A stretch of DNA of 46,074 bases from Elusimicrobiota bacterium (GTDB lineage: Bacteria; Elusimicrobiota; Elusimicrobia; UBA1565; UBA9628). Position numbers and translations under genes: made by a program. Below the pieces are notes generated by a model. The model was not told the DNA's origin and searched no databases. It was given only the letters and a program-made list of their open reading frames with translations. This document shows, piece by piece, positions 7,385 to 16,365 of this stretch. The first letter of the stretch is position 1. Each line of letters opens with the position of its first letter. The stretch is taken from positions 1-46,074 of the forward strand of contig JACRDS010000139.1 of the NCBI GenBank assembly GCA_016212825.1. The letters are read 5' to 3'.

Positions 7385-8856
7385 CGAACAAGGCCGCCGC
7401 CGTCCTGGACCCCGCGCAGTTCGACCCCGTCCAGACCGGGTTCTTCCGGTTCCGCAAGCTGGGCAAGCGCTTCCTAGTCACCAACGATTTCGGCCGGTAC
7501 TGCTTCATGGACGACGAGGTCTTCCAGAAGTTCGTGGCCGGCAAGCTCGACAAGGAGTCCGACCTCTACGGCCGCTTGGCCCGCGACGGTTTCATCCGGG
7601 ATCACATGGACTTCGACGCCCAGGTGGCCGGCTGGCGGAGCCGCCACGCCTTCCTCTGGCAGGGCCCCAGCCTGCACGTGGTGGTGGTGACCCTGCGCTG
7701 CAACCACCGCTGCCTCTACTGCCAGACCACCGCCGAGTCCATGGCCGGCCGCGAGACGGATATGCGCCAGGAGACGGCCAAGAAGGTCGTGGACCGCATC
7801 TTCGAGAGCACCAGCCCGGCCATCACCATCGAGTTCCAGGGCGGCGAGCCTCTGGTGAACTGGCCGGTGGTCAAGTTCATCGTGGAGTACGCCCGCAAGA
7901 AGAACCGCAAGGCCAAGAAGCACCTCTGGATCAACCTGGTCTCCAACCTGACGCTGATGGACGACGCCAAGTTCAAGTTCCTCTTCGACAACCAGGTCAA
8001 CTTCTGCACGTCCCTCGACGGCCCGGCCGATCTCCACGACAAGAACCGCGTGTTCGCCGGGGGCAGCAGCCACGCCCAGACCGTCAAGTGGTTCAGGAAG
8101 ATCTACCAGAAGACCCTGCGCAAGATGTTCCGCATCGAGGCCCTGCTGACCGTGACGCGCTTCTCCCTGACCCGTCACAAGGACATCGTGGATGAATACG
8201 TCAAGCTCGGCTGCCGCGGCGTCTTCATGCGCAGCCTCAGCCCGCTGGGCCTGGCGCGCGAGGTCTGGGACAAGATCGGCTACACGGCGGACGAATTCCT
8301 GGACTTCTACCGCAAGGCCTTCGACTATGTCCTGGAGGTCAACAAGAAGAAGCCCTTCTTCGAGCAGAACGCGCGCATCTTCCTGACCAAGATCATGACC
8401 GACACGGACCCGAACTTCCTGGACATCCGCTCCCCCTGCGGGGCGGGCATCGGACAGGTGGCCTACAACTTCGACGGCGGCGTCTACGCCTGCGACGAGG
8501 GCCGCATGCTCTCGCGCATGGGCGACGAGACCTTCCGGCTCGGCCACGTCGCGAAGGATGGCTATCAGGCGACCGTCGGCCACCCCGTCATCAAGGCCAT
8601 CTCCGTGGCCTCCTGCCTGGACAACCAGGTCTCCTGCTCGCGCTGCGCCTACAAGCCCTACTGCGGGGTCTGCCCGGTGCACTGCTACGCCGAGCAGGGG
8701 GACATCATGGGGCGCATGCCGTCGAGCACCCTCTGCAAGATCCACATGGGCATCCTGGACCACCTTTTCGAGAAGCTGGACGATGAGAAGAACGAACGCG
8801 TCTTCCGCAAGTGGATCAAGCAGGCGTCGGATCGGACTTCGTACCAGAGGAAATAG
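7381..8856 (+). CDS. hxsB: HxsB-like radical SAM/SPASM maturase
   Basis: The 491-aa protein has an N-terminal region with FRFRKLGKRFLVTND (22-36), seen in HxsB maturases. The rSAM motif is CNHRCLYC (C107, C111, C114) and GGEP follows as QGGEPLV. The C-terminal SPASM region has Cys at 353, 371 and 412, then the CSRCAYKPYCGVC segment and a final LCK, enough for two auxiliary [4Fe-4S] clusters. HxsB enzymes are thought to modify a His-Xaa-Ser repeat peptide; the reaction is not known to me. It sits directly between the HxsD-like gene and the Ser-His repeat gene, overlapping the former by four bases (GTGA). Confidence 0.85.
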   Translation: MTNKAAAVLDPAQFDPVQTGFFRFRKLGKRFLVTNDFGRYCFMDDEVFQKFVAGKLDKESDLYGRLARDGFIRDHMDFDAQVAGWRSRHAFLWQGPSLHVVVVTLRCNHRCLYCQTTAESMAGRETDMRQETAKKVVDRIFESTSPAITIEFQGGEPLVNWPVVKFIVEYARKKNRKAKKHLWINLVSNLTLMDDAKFKFLFDNQVNFCTSLDGPADLHDKNRVFAGGSSHAQTVKWFRKIYQKTLRKMFRIEALLTVTRFSLTRHKDIVDEYVKLGCRGVFMRSLSPLGLAREVWDKIGYTADEFLDFYRKAFDYVLEVNKKKPFFEQNARIFLTKIMTDTDPNFLDIRSPCGAGIGQVAYNFDGGVYACDEGRMLSRMGDETFRLGHVAKDGYQATVGHPVIKAISVASCLDNQVSCSRCAYKPYCGVCPVHCYAEQGDIMGRMPSSTLCKIHMGILDHLFEKLDDEKNERVFRKWIKQASDRTSYQRK

Positions 8857-8870
8857 CGCGGGGGCTTAAC

Positions 8871-9374
8871 ATGGGCAAAGGCAAGGAGATCGTCCCGAAG
8901 ATCAAGAAGGATATATCCCGGTTCCTGACCAGCGAGGAAGGCAAGATCCTCAAGAAGGACGTGGTCAAGGCCGCCGCGGTGCTGGGCATCGTGGGCGCGG
9001 CCATGATGCGCGCCGAGGACCTGCTGGCCCAGGTGGAGCACACCAACGCCCTGCACAACTCCGGGGCCAGCCAGCCCTCGCACGTGAGCCACTCCTCGCA
9101 CGCCAGCCACTCCTCGCACGGCAGCCACGGCTCGCACGGCTCCCACGGCTCGCACGGCTCCCACGGCTCGCACGGCTCCCACGGCTCGCACGGCAGCCAC
9201 GGCTCCCACGGCTCGCACGGCTCCCACGGCTCCCACGGCTCCCACGGCTCCCACGGCAGCCACGCCTCGCACGGCAGCCACGGCTCGCATGGCTCCCACG
9301 GCTCGCACGGCTCCCACGGCTCGCACGGCAGCCATGGCTCGCACGGCAGCCATGGCTCCCATGGGCAATGGTGA
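8871..9374 (+). CDS. Ser-His repeat precursor peptide (HxsA-like)
   Basis: The 167-aa protein has a leader-like N-terminus (1-69) that is helical and charged, with Lys/Glu-rich [15 protein letters not shown] and a hydrophobic [13 protein letters not shown]. Residues 70-164 are then a pure Ser-His-Xaa repeat: His every third residue from 71 to 164, 32 Ser-His pairs, Xaa mostly Gly with Val, Ser or Ala at a few early positions and one Ala in the middle. It ends GQW. His-Xaa-Ser repeat proteins are the presumed substrates of HxsB/HxsC. The ATG at 8871 was chosen because an upstream in-frame ATG at 8811 lies inside the maturase gene. An alternative role is metal binding, as in His-rich nickel chaperones. 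Confidence 0.85.
   Translation: MGKGKEIVPKIKKDISRFLTSEEGKILKKDVVKAAAVLGIVGAAMMRAEDLLAQVEHTNALHNSGASQPSHVSHSSHASHSSHGSHGSHGSHGSHGSHGSHGSHGSHGSHGSHGSHGSHGSHGSHGSHGSHASHGSHGSHGSHGSHGSHGSHGSHGSHGSHGSHGQW
9078..9362 (+). repeat. 9-bp codon repeat encoding 32 Ser-His units
   Basis: The unit is Gly-Ser-His. Gly is almost always GGC and His nearly always CAC, but Ser alternates among TCG, TCC and AGC without a regular order. The DNA repeat is therefore imperfect while the protein repeat is perfect. Confidence 0.9.
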
Positions 9375-11061
9375 GCTCCGAGAAGGAACCCGCAGAGCAG
9401 TCTTCCTGACTCGGCCGCACTCCGCGAGAGCCCTCTCCCGCGGCCCCCGCGCCCTGTCGCCGCCGGGAACCGGGAAGGTCCTGCTGTTCCGCAACGACCT
9501 CGACCCCGCCGGCCGGACCACGGCTGGCGCGTCCTGGCACCAGGCGACCCTCTACCTCGCCTCCGCCCTGCGGGCCGCGGGCGTCCCGGTGGTCCTCTCG
9601 CGCCTGAGCCTCTCTCGGCTCGATGAGACAGGGCCCCGCGGCTTAGCCGGCCTGGGGCGCCTGCTTCGGGACCAGCCGGACATCAGCTTCGTGGGCCTGA
9701 CCCTCTACGATTCGGTCTTCGAACCGGCCCGCCGGCTGCTGCGCTTCCTGGCGTCCCGGACCGACGCCTGGCTCGCGGTGGGCGGCACCATGCCCACGCT
9801 GGCCCCCCAGGAGGTCTTCGTCCATCTCCCCGCGGCCCACTTCGTGGTCCGGGGCGCCGGAGAGGAAGTCCTGCCCCGGCTCCTGGGGATCCTGGGCGCC
9901 GCCGGCGCCCGGGCGGGACTGCGCCCGGCCCAGCGCCGGGCCCTGGCCGGCCTGCAGGGCATCCTGTTCGCCGACCGGGACGGGATCATCACGGCCGGAG
10001 CGGACCGCGTCCTGCGCGTGACGGACCTCGACCGGTCCCGCCTCGACTTCTCCCTGCTGGAGAAGGGGGACGTGGCCGCGGGCCAGTTCTGGTCCCTGTC
10101 GCGAGGCTGCCGCGGCGGCTGCCGCTTCTGCAGCTCCTGGGACAAGGGCCGGTTCGCCGGCAAGAGCCCGCAGGACTTCGCCGCGCTCCTCTCCGCCTAC
10201 GGCCGCCGCCTGCGCGAGCTCTATGGCCGCTGGGCCAAGGTCCCGCCCGCGGCCTTCGGGATCGGATTCTACGACGACGACTTCCTCGCGGACCGGGACC
10301 GGGCCCTGGCCCTGCTGCGCCTGCTGGAGCGCTCCCCCTTCTTCGCGCGCTTCCTGCAGACCGGCGTGAACTCCTTCTTCCGGCGGGGCGCCCTGGACGA
10401 GGGGCTGCTCGCGGCCCTGCGCCCCGCGGTCTTCCTGCCCAAGGTGGGGGATGAGCGCGCCGCGGCCCGCATGGGGCCCTGGCTCTACATCGGCACGGAG
10501 AGCTTCTGCGGCGCGGAGCTCGCGCGCCTGGGCAAGGGCTACGGGGCGCAGCGGGTGGAGGCTGCCGCCCGGGAGCTCTCCCGCCGCGGGATCCGGCAGA
10601 GCCACCACTTCATCGTCGCCAACGCGCGCACCACGCTGGAGGACCTGCTGGAGAGCCTAGTCCGCATCGTGCGGCTTCGGCAGCTCTGCGGCGAGCCCTT
10701 CGCGGTCCTGGAGCCCGTCTCGCAGCTGCGCTCCTTCTACCCCACGGCCAGCTACCGCGGCCTGGCGCGCGACGGCCTGCTGTCCCGCCTGGAGCTGCGC
10801 GGCACGCTGCGCCTGGCGGGCTTCCCGCGCTTCGACTATCCCCTCGTGGAGAAGGACGTCCCCGCGGACCCGGAGGTGCGGCGGTTCTGCGCGCGCCTGG
10901 CCGGCCGCACCGGCATCGACTGGAAGGCGGAGCTGGAAGGCCTGCTCCTGGAGACGCTCATCCTCTCGGAGCGGCTGCGGCGCGCCGCGCCCGCCCGGGC
11001 CGCGCGCCTGCGCGCGGCCGCGGACCGCTTCCGCCGCTACCACGAGCTGGCGGAGGCCTGA
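9361..11061 (+). CDS. Cobalamin-binding-type radical SAM protein
   Basis: The predicted 566-aa protein has an N-terminal Rossmann-like region typical of B12-binding rSAM enzymes ([19 protein letters not shown], then [12 protein letters not shown]). The rSAM motif CRGGCRFC follows (C250, C254, C257). The region after it ([24 protein letters not shown]) fits class B/oxygen-independent coproporphyrinogen oxidase-like rSAM folds. B12-rSAM enzymes usually methylate or rearrange unactivated carbons. The ATG at 9361 overlaps the end of the repeat gene by 14 bases and the stop overlaps the next ATG (TGATG), so it is translationally coupled on both sides. A classical DXHXXG cobalamin motif is not visible, so B12 binding is an inference. 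Confidence 0.75.
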   Translation: MGNGELREGTRRAVFLTRPHSARALSRGPRALSPPGTGKVLLFRNDLDPAGRTTAGASWHQATLYLASALRAAGVPVVLSRLSLSRLDETGPRGLAGLGRLLRDQPDISFVGLTLYDSVFEPARRLLRFLASRTDAWLAVGGTMPTLAPQEVFVHLPAAHFVVRGAGEEVLPRLLGILGAAGARAGLRPAQRRALAGLQGILFADRDGIITAGADRVLRVTDLDRSRLDFSLLEKGDVAAGQFWSLSRGCRGGCRFCSSWDKGRFAGKSPQDFAALLSAYGRRLRELYGRWAKVPPAAFGIGFYDDDFLADRDRALALLRLLERSPFFARFLQTGVNSFFRRGALDEGLLAALRPAVFLPKVGDERAAARMGPWLYIGTESFCGAELARLGKGYGAQRVEAAARELSRRGIRQSHHFIVANARTTLEDLLESLVRIVRLRQLCGEPFAVLEPVSQLRSFYPTASYRGLARDGLLSRLELRGTLRLAGFPRFDYPLVEKDVPADPEVRRFCARLAGRTGIDWKAELEGLLLETLILSERLRRAAPARAARLRAAADRFRRYHELAEA

Positions 11062-12059
11062 TGGCGCTGGGCAACCCCAAGGGCAACATCCAGCTCTTCG
11101 TGACGCGGCGCTGCCAGCTGCGCTGCGCCTACTGCCCCGTGCGCAAGGCCGACGCGGACATGAGCCCCAGGACCGCCCGGCTCGGCGTGGACTTCCTCAT
11201 GCGCCACCGCAGCCCCCGGCTGCGCCTGGACTTCGGGGGCGGGGAGCCCCTGCTCAACTTCCCCGTGGTCCGGGAGGCGGCGGACTACGCGGCCCGCCGC
11301 GCCCGCGCCTTGGGCAAGGACCTCTCCTTCTACATGGTGACCAACGCCGTGGCGCTCGACGACGAGGCGCTCGACTGGCTGGTCCGCCGCCGCGTGCTCC
11401 TGGAGCTGTCCTTGGACGGCCGGCGGCCGGACCACAACCGCCACAAGCCGGCGCTGGAGCCGGGGCTGGACCCCTACGCGGCCACCCGGCGCGGACTGGA
11501 GCGGGCCCTGGCCGCCGGGGCCGACTTCTTCGTCATCGCGGTGGCCAGCCCCGCCGACGTGCGGCGCCTGGCCGACAATTTCGAGCACCTCTACAGCCTG
11601 GGGGCGCGTTCCTTCGACCTCAGCTATGCCCTGGGCTCCTGCTGGGGCCGCGAGGACCAGGAGGCCTTCTTCGACCAGGCCGGGCGCATCATCCGGCGGC
11701 ACCGGCGGGCCCTGGCGCGCGGCGAGCTGCGCCTGGGCAACCTCTCCCAGCGCAACGAGCCGACCGTGCTCAGCTCCGAGCTGATGGTGGACACGGACGG
11801 CTCACTGCACCTGCTCAGCGAGTGGATGTTCGAGAGCTCCGGACCGTCCCGGCCCGCGCCCTACCAGTGGGGCAAGGTCCAGGACGGGACGGACATCAAC
11901 GCCGTCTATTGGAGCCGCTTCCACTGCTATTATACTTTGGTGAGGATGTACGAGGACCAGCCCGCGGTCCGCCGGGCCGTGCTCAACAACATCGACTTCG
12001 GCCGCCGCGTGGGCCGGTTCTTCGCCGCCCTGGGAGAGGAGGTCCATGGCCGCGCCTAG
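11061..12059 (+). CDS. Short radical SAM protein, paralog family A
   Basis: The 332-aa protein has the rSAM motif CQLRCAYC (C18, C22, C25), GGGEPLL and a ribose-binding-type region. It lacks the C-terminal Cys cluster of SPASM enzymes. Shared features define a paralog family with the genes at 12046, 15400, 20534 and 24139 (minus): an EP-x-LSxEL-x-VDTDG stretch, and a C-terminal LNN-[LI]-x-x-G. The reaction is unknown; without auxiliary clusters, methylation or epimerisation are unlikely guesses and none should be assumed. Overlaps the previous gene by one base and the next by 14. Confidence 0.85.
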   Translation: MALGNPKGNIQLFVTRRCQLRCAYCPVRKADADMSPRTARLGVDFLMRHRSPRLRLDFGGGEPLLNFPVVREAADYAARRARALGKDLSFYMVTNAVALDDEALDWLVRRRVLLELSLDGRRPDHNRHKPALEPGLDPYAATRRGLERALAAGADFFVIAVASPADVRRLADNFEHLYSLGARSFDLSYALGSCWGREDQEAFFDQAGRIIRRHRRALARGELRLGNLSQRNEPTVLSSELMVDTDGSLHLLSEWMFESSGPSRPAPYQWGKVQDGTDINAVYWSRFHCYYTLVRMYEDQPAVRRAVLNNIDFGRRVGRFFAALGEEVHGRA

Positions 12060-13236
12060 GACCCTGCTCCAGGACGCCGAAGCCGCCCTCGGCCAGGGCG
12101 GCTTCGGCGAGGCCCGCGGCCGGCTCGATGAGCTCGACCGGTCCGTGCTCCTGCGGCTCTCCCGCGACGACTCCCGCCTGGAGCAGCTGCGCCCCTATGT
12201 CTTCTACCGCCGCGCCCTGCTGGCCCGCCTGCGCGCGCGCGGCGTGCGCGTCGGGCCGGAGCTGCTGCGCGCCCTCTTCGCGGCGGGCAGCCCGCGGCTC
12301 ATCCTGCTCGTGACCCACGCCTGCCAACTGCGCTGCGCCTACTGCCGGGTGCGCCGCTACCCGGGTCGGATGAGCCCGCAGACCGCCGAGGCCGGCATCC
12401 GCTGGCTGCTGGGCGGACTGCGCCGGGAGGTGGAGCTGCAGTTCTTCGGCGGCGAGCCCCTGCTCGCCTTCGACGTGGTGCGCCGTGCCGCGTCCCTGGC
12501 CGCGCGCCTGGCCGCGCGCGCGGGCAAGACCGCGCGCTTCCTGCTCACCACCAACGGCCTCTCCTTGCCCGACGCGGCCCTGGACTTCTTCCGCGAGCAA
12601 GGCTTCCGCCTGGAGTTCAGCTGCGACGGAGACTACTCCACCCAGCTGCGCCAGCGCCGCGCGGCCGGCGGCCGCGACTACTACGCGCGCCTGGCGCGCA
12701 ACCTCGAGCGCCTCCGCGGCGCCGGGGTCGACTACCAGGTCATCGCGGTGCTGACCCCGGAGAACGTCGGCCGCGTCGAGGAGGAGTTCCGCTACCTGGC
12801 GGGTCTGGGGCACCGCCGCATCCAGCTCAACTACGCTCTGGGCCGCTTCTGGAACGCGCGGCAGGAGGCGGCGCTCTTCGCGGGCATGCGCCGGGTCTCC
12901 GAACTGGCCGGCGAGCTGGGAGTGGAGTTCATCAACAGCAGCAGCCAGCGTCGCGAGCCCGTGGTCCTCAACTCCGAGCTGACCGTGGACTGTGACGGGG
13001 AGGTCTTCCGGGAGACCGGGGTCTGCCTGGAGGAGGACTTCCGCGGCATGAAATCCCGATTCCTCGTGACCCGGCTCGGGGACGCCGGGCTCTTCGACGC
13101 GCACGCCTCGACCCAGTTCGACAACCTGGCCCTGCTCGTCGGCGCCTACGGCCGCGGCCGCCTGCGCCGCATCCTGCTCAACAACCTGGACCTGGGCCTG
13201 CGCTTCGACCGCCGGCCGCCCTGGGAGGACGCGTGA
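12046..13236 (+). CDS. Short radical SAM protein, paralog family A, with N-terminal extension
   Basis: The 396-aa protein carries about 75 extra N-terminal residues before the rSAM core; the motif CQLRCAYC is at C93, C97 and C100, followed by FFGGEPLL. The family A signatures are present as EPVVLNSELTVDCDG and LLNNLDLG. The extension begins MAAPRTLLQDAEAALGQGGF and looks helical; it has no family assignment. A strong site, GGGAGAGGAGG, precedes the ATG inside the end of the upstream gene. The last residues overlap the next gene as GTGA. Confidence 0.85.
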   Translation: MAAPRTLLQDAEAALGQGGFGEARGRLDELDRSVLLRLSRDDSRLEQLRPYVFYRRALLARLRARGVRVGPELLRALFAAGSPRLILLVTHACQLRCAYCRVRRYPGRMSPQTAEAGIRWLLGGLRREVELQFFGGEPLLAFDVVRRAASLAARLAARAGKTARFLLTTNGLSLPDAALDFFREQGFRLEFSCDGDYSTQLRQRRAAGGRDYYARLARNLERLRGAGVDYQVIAVLTPENVGRVEEEFRYLAGLGHRRIQLNYALGRFWNARQEAALFAGMRRVSELAGELGVEFINSSSQRREPVVLNSELTVDCDGEVFRETGVCLEEDFRGMKSRFLVTRLGDAGLFDAHASTQFDNLALLVGAYGRGRLRRILLNNLDLGLRFDRRPPWEDA

Positions 13237-15416
13237 GGGTCTGCCTCATCAACCCGCCCGACCCGGACCCGCCGCCCGCCTATTTCGGGCCGCCCTACGG
13301 GCTCTCCCTGCTCGGCGGCCTCCTGGAGCGCGCGGGCCACGAGGTGCGCGGGCGCGACCTCTCCCGCTGGACGCGCGAGGCGGCGCTGGCGGCCCTGCCG
13401 CGCCTGCTGGGGCGACGCGCCCCGCAGCTGGTGGGCATCTCCTGCCAGAGCTCCAGCCGCTGGTCCGCGCTGGCCCTGGCCGACGAAGCCAAGCGGCTGG
13501 CCCCGGAGGCGGCCGTGGTGGTGGGCGGCCCCTTCCCCACCGTGGCTCCGGAATTCGTGCTGGAGCGCTGCCGCGCCGACTTCGCCGCCATCGGGGACGG
13601 CGAGGAGACCCTGCTGGAGCTCGCCGAGGGCCGCGCCCCGGCCGCGGTGCGCGGGCTGGCCTATCGGCGGGACAAGGCCGTGCGGCGCAGCCCGGTCCGG
13701 GGTCCGTTCCTGGACCTGGACTCCCTGCCCTTCCCCGCCTTCCATCTCTTCGACGCGGAACGGGAGCTGGAGCGCCTTCGCCGGCCCTCGGCCGAGGCCA
13801 TGGCCGCCCCCCTCTCCGCGGCCGGCCGGCGCTGCGTGGCCGTGGACAGCGCCCTCATGGTCCTGGGCTCGCGGGGCTGCGTGTACCGCTGCGTCTTCTG
13901 CCCCATGAGCCATTCCCGGGCCCCGGTGCGCCGGCACTCCCCGCGCTATGTCGCGGATCTGGTCGGGCATCTCCACCGGGTCTACGGCCGGCGCCGCCTG
14001 GTCTTCGGCGACAACTACTTCACCTTGGACCGGGACTGGGCCCGGGAGGTCTGCGCCCGGCTCGCGGCCCGGCGCCCCCGGCCCGACTGGATCTGCATGA
14101 CCCGCCCCGACGCCGTGGACCCGGACCTGCTGCGGCGCCTGGCGCGGGCCGGCTGCCGCGAGATCTCCTACGGCCTGGAGTCCGGCTCGCCCGAGGTCCA
14201 GCGACGCACCGGCAAGAGGATGCGCCTGGAGCGCGTGGGCCCCGCCTTCGCCGCGACCAAGGCGGCCGGCATCGCCCCGGTCCTGATGCTCATGGTCGGC
14301 AACCCCGGTGAGAGCCGGGAGACCCTGCGCCAGACCGCGGCCTTCTGCCGGCCCTTGGAGCCGGACCGGGTCCAGGTGCACCCGGCCAGGGTCTATCCGG
14401 GGACCCGGCTCCACGACATCGCGGACCGCGAAGGGATCATCCCGGAGGACTTCTACGACCGCGACGATCCGCACGCCCCGCCCTACACGGGGGAGCACAG
14501 CCTCCCGGAGCTGGCGCGCCTCCAGGCCCTGCTCCAGCCGCGCACGGTCTACCTCGCGGCCGGAGCCGGCTGCGTCAACGGCTGCTGCGAACTGCACCGG
14601 CCGCAACGGCAGGTCGCGGCCCCGCGCCTGCAGCAGCTCCTGGCCCTGGCCTCCCTGCGCGCCGACCGCACGGTGCTGGGCGGAGGCGAGCCCTTCCTGC
14701 GCCAAGACCTGCATTCCTTGCTGGAGGCCGGCCGCCGGATCCAGATGCACGGGCTGCGCTTCTACACCACGGCCCGGCCCCTGGCCGGCCGGGACTGCCG
14801 GCCCCTGCTCCGCGGGGACCTGGCGCGAGGCATCGTGGTCCCCCTGTTCTCCCCCAAGCCCGCGGCGCACGACCGGCGCGCGGCCGTGCCCGGCGCCCTG
14901 CTGCAGACCCGCCTGGGCATGCTGCGCTGGCGCAAGGCCGACGGCCTGGTGCAGGCCTGGGCCCACCTCGACCGGGACAACGTCGAGGACCTGCCCGGCT
15001 GGCTGGACTGGCTCGCGGAGAGCGGCGCGACCGAGGCGGCCTTCCTGTACGGAGGCTCGCCGGCCGGCTGGGGCGGGCTGCCCTGGAAGGAACTGCCCAA
15101 GATGTCCCTGGCGGCGCAGGCCCTCCAGAAGGCCCTGCCCAGGGCCCGGCGCCTGGGGCTGTCCATCTCGGTCTTCGGCATCCCGGAATGCCTGGCCCGC
15201 GCCGAGGACCTCCCGAAGGAGGAGTCCTGCCGCCCCTTCGACGAGCTGCTGCCGGCCTCGGGCGAGCCCCTGGCGCTGGGCGCCCTGCGCCGCCGGGGGC
15301 TCAAGGCCCAGATGCCCGTCTGCCGCAAATGCCGGCGCCGGGAGCTCTGCGAGGGCGCCTGGAAAAGCTATCTTGAGATCCATGGAGACGAGGAGTTCCG
15401 TGCCATCGCCGCTTAG
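13233..15416 (+). CDS. B12-binding radical SAM fused to a cluster-less second rSAM-like domain
   Basis: The 727-aa protein begins like B12-dependent rSAM enzymes (MRVCLINPP, FGPPYGLSLLGGLLERAGHEV, VVVGGPFPTVAPE). The rSAM motif CVYRCVFC (C216, C220, C223) and a TGK-M-x9-AG-type helix in the 300s belong to the first half. From about 435 a second rSAM-like barrel begins, with GGGEPFLRQ and a C-terminal CRKCRRRELC, but its cluster motif reads C447-VNG-C451-C452, so the third ligand of CxxxCxxC is missing. This half resembles the rSAM parts of the genes at 21451 and 28278. It could be a substrate-binding scaffold for the first half. Confidence 0.8.
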   Translation: MRVCLINPPDPDPPPAYFGPPYGLSLLGGLLERAGHEVRGRDLSRWTREAALAALPRLLGRRAPQLVGISCQSSSRWSALALADEAKRLAPEAAVVVGGPFPTVAPEFVLERCRADFAAIGDGEETLLELAEGRAPAAVRGLAYRRDKAVRRSPVRGPFLDLDSLPFPAFHLFDAERELERLRRPSAEAMAAPLSAAGRRCVAVDSALMVLGSRGCVYRCVFCPMSHSRAPVRRHSPRYVADLVGHLHRVYGRRRLVFGDNYFTLDRDWAREVCARLAARRPRPDWICMTRPDAVDPDLLRRLARAGCREISYGLESGSPEVQRRTGKRMRLERVGPAFAATKAAGIAPVLMLMVGNPGESRETLRQTAAFCRPLEPDRVQVHPARVYPGTRLHDIADREGIIPEDFYDRDDPHAPPYTGEHSLPELARLQALLQPRTVYLAAGAGCVNGCCELHRPQRQVAAPRLQQLLALASLRADRTVLGGGEPFLRQDLHSLLEAGRRIQMHGLRFYTTARPLAGRDCRPLLRGDLARGIVVPLFSPKPAAHDRRAAVPGALLQTRLGMLRWRKADGLVQAWAHLDRDNVEDLPGWLDWLAESGATEAAFLYGGSPAGWGGLPWKELPKMSLAAQALQKALPRARRLGLSISVFGIPECLARAEDLPKEESCRPFDELLPASGEPLALGALRRRGLKAQMPVCRKCRRRELCEGAWKSYLEIHGDEEFRAIAA

Positions 15417-16365
15417 GCCGCTGAACCTGGACCTGCTGCTCACCAGGGCCTGTCCCTTGTCCTGCGGCTACTGCCGCATGGAGCACCGGTCCGGCCCGAC
15501 GCCCGCCCGGGTCTGGCGCCGGACCCTGCGCCTGCTGCTCCAGGAGGAAGGCCCGCTGGAGCTGCATCTCATGGGCGGCGAGCCGCTCGTGGAATACGGG
15601 CTCGTGCGCCAGGTCGCCGGCGAGGCCCTGGCCCAGGCCTTCCGGAAACGCCGGGAGCTGCGCCTGATCGTGACCACCAACGGCCTGCTCCTGACGCCGC
15701 AGCGCTCCCGGGAGTTGGCCCGGCTGGGAGCCTGGGTGATGCTGAGCCTCGACGGCGGCCGGGAGGTCCAGGAGCGGCAGCGGCCCCTGCCGGGGCGGGG
15801 CTCCTGGAGCGTGCTGCGGCGCAACCTCAAAGGCCTGGTCGAAGCCGGCACCCCCTTCTTCGTGAACCTGGTGGTCACGCCGGCCACGGCGGCGAGCCTC
15901 TCCCGGAGCACGGCCTTCCTGCTGCGCCAGGGGGTGCGCGCCTTCCAGGTCGCCTACGCCCTGGGGGTCCGCTGGGACGAAGCCAGCCTGCGGACCCTGG
16001 AGCGCCAGCTCGTCCTGGTCTGCCGGCAGGCGGACGCGGCCCGGCCGCGCGCCGAGCTCTTCAACCGCCGCAACGGAGCCGAGCCCGTGCTCCTGAGCCC
16101 CCAGCACGTGGTGGATACCGACGGCCGGCTCTACGTGGGCACCTCCATCGTGCTCGAAGGGCTCTGGCCCGGCCTGCACGCGGCCTTCCGCGCGGGGCAC
16201 GTCGCGAGTCTCGCGCGCCTTCCCGGCCGGGGCGTCGGGCCGGCCGAGCAGCTGCGCCGGCTGCGCCGGGCCCCGCTCCCCGCGCCGGAGCGCCGGGTCC
16301 TGCTCAACAACCTGGCGGTCGGCCAGCGGCTGCGCCGCTTCTGGCGGCGGCAGGAGGAGCCATGA
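15400..16365 (+). CDS. Short radical SAM protein, paralog family A
   Basis: From the GTG at 15400 the protein has 321 aa, with the rSAM motif CPLSCGYC (C18, C22, C25), MGGEPLVE, TTNGLLL, VDTDG and a C-terminal LLNNLAVG. The GTG was preferred over an ATG at 15382 because a GAGGAG site sits just upstream and because it places the first cluster Cys at residue 18, exactly as in the paralogs at 11061 and 20534. It overlaps the previous gene by 17 bases and the next by four (ATGA). Confidence 0.85.
   Translation: MPSPLRPLNLDLLLTRACPLSCGYCRMEHRSGPTPARVWRRTLRLLLQEEGPLELHLMGGEPLVEYGLVRQVAGEALAQAFRKRRELRLIVTTNGLLLTPQRSRELARLGAWVMLSLDGGREVQERQRPLPGRGSWSVLRRNLKGLVEAGTPFFVNLVVTPATAASLSRSTAFLLRQGVRAFQVAYALGVRWDEASLRTLERQLVLVCRQADAARPRAELFNRRNGAEPVLLSPQHVVDTDGRLYVGTSIVLEGLWPGLHAAFRAGHVASLARLPGRGVGPAEQLRRLRRAPLPAPERRVLLNNLAVGQRLRRFWRRQEEP

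Noticed and set aside
9078..9362. CRISPR array or tandem DNA repeat
   Set aside because: The 9-bp unit has no spacers, encodes an uninterrupted peptide repeat, and differs between units by synonymous codons.
8685..9540. Long minus-strand reading frames with Arg/Ala/Val repeats opposite the Ser-His gene
   Set aside because: These are mirror products of the 9-bp repeat and have no start signals or family features.
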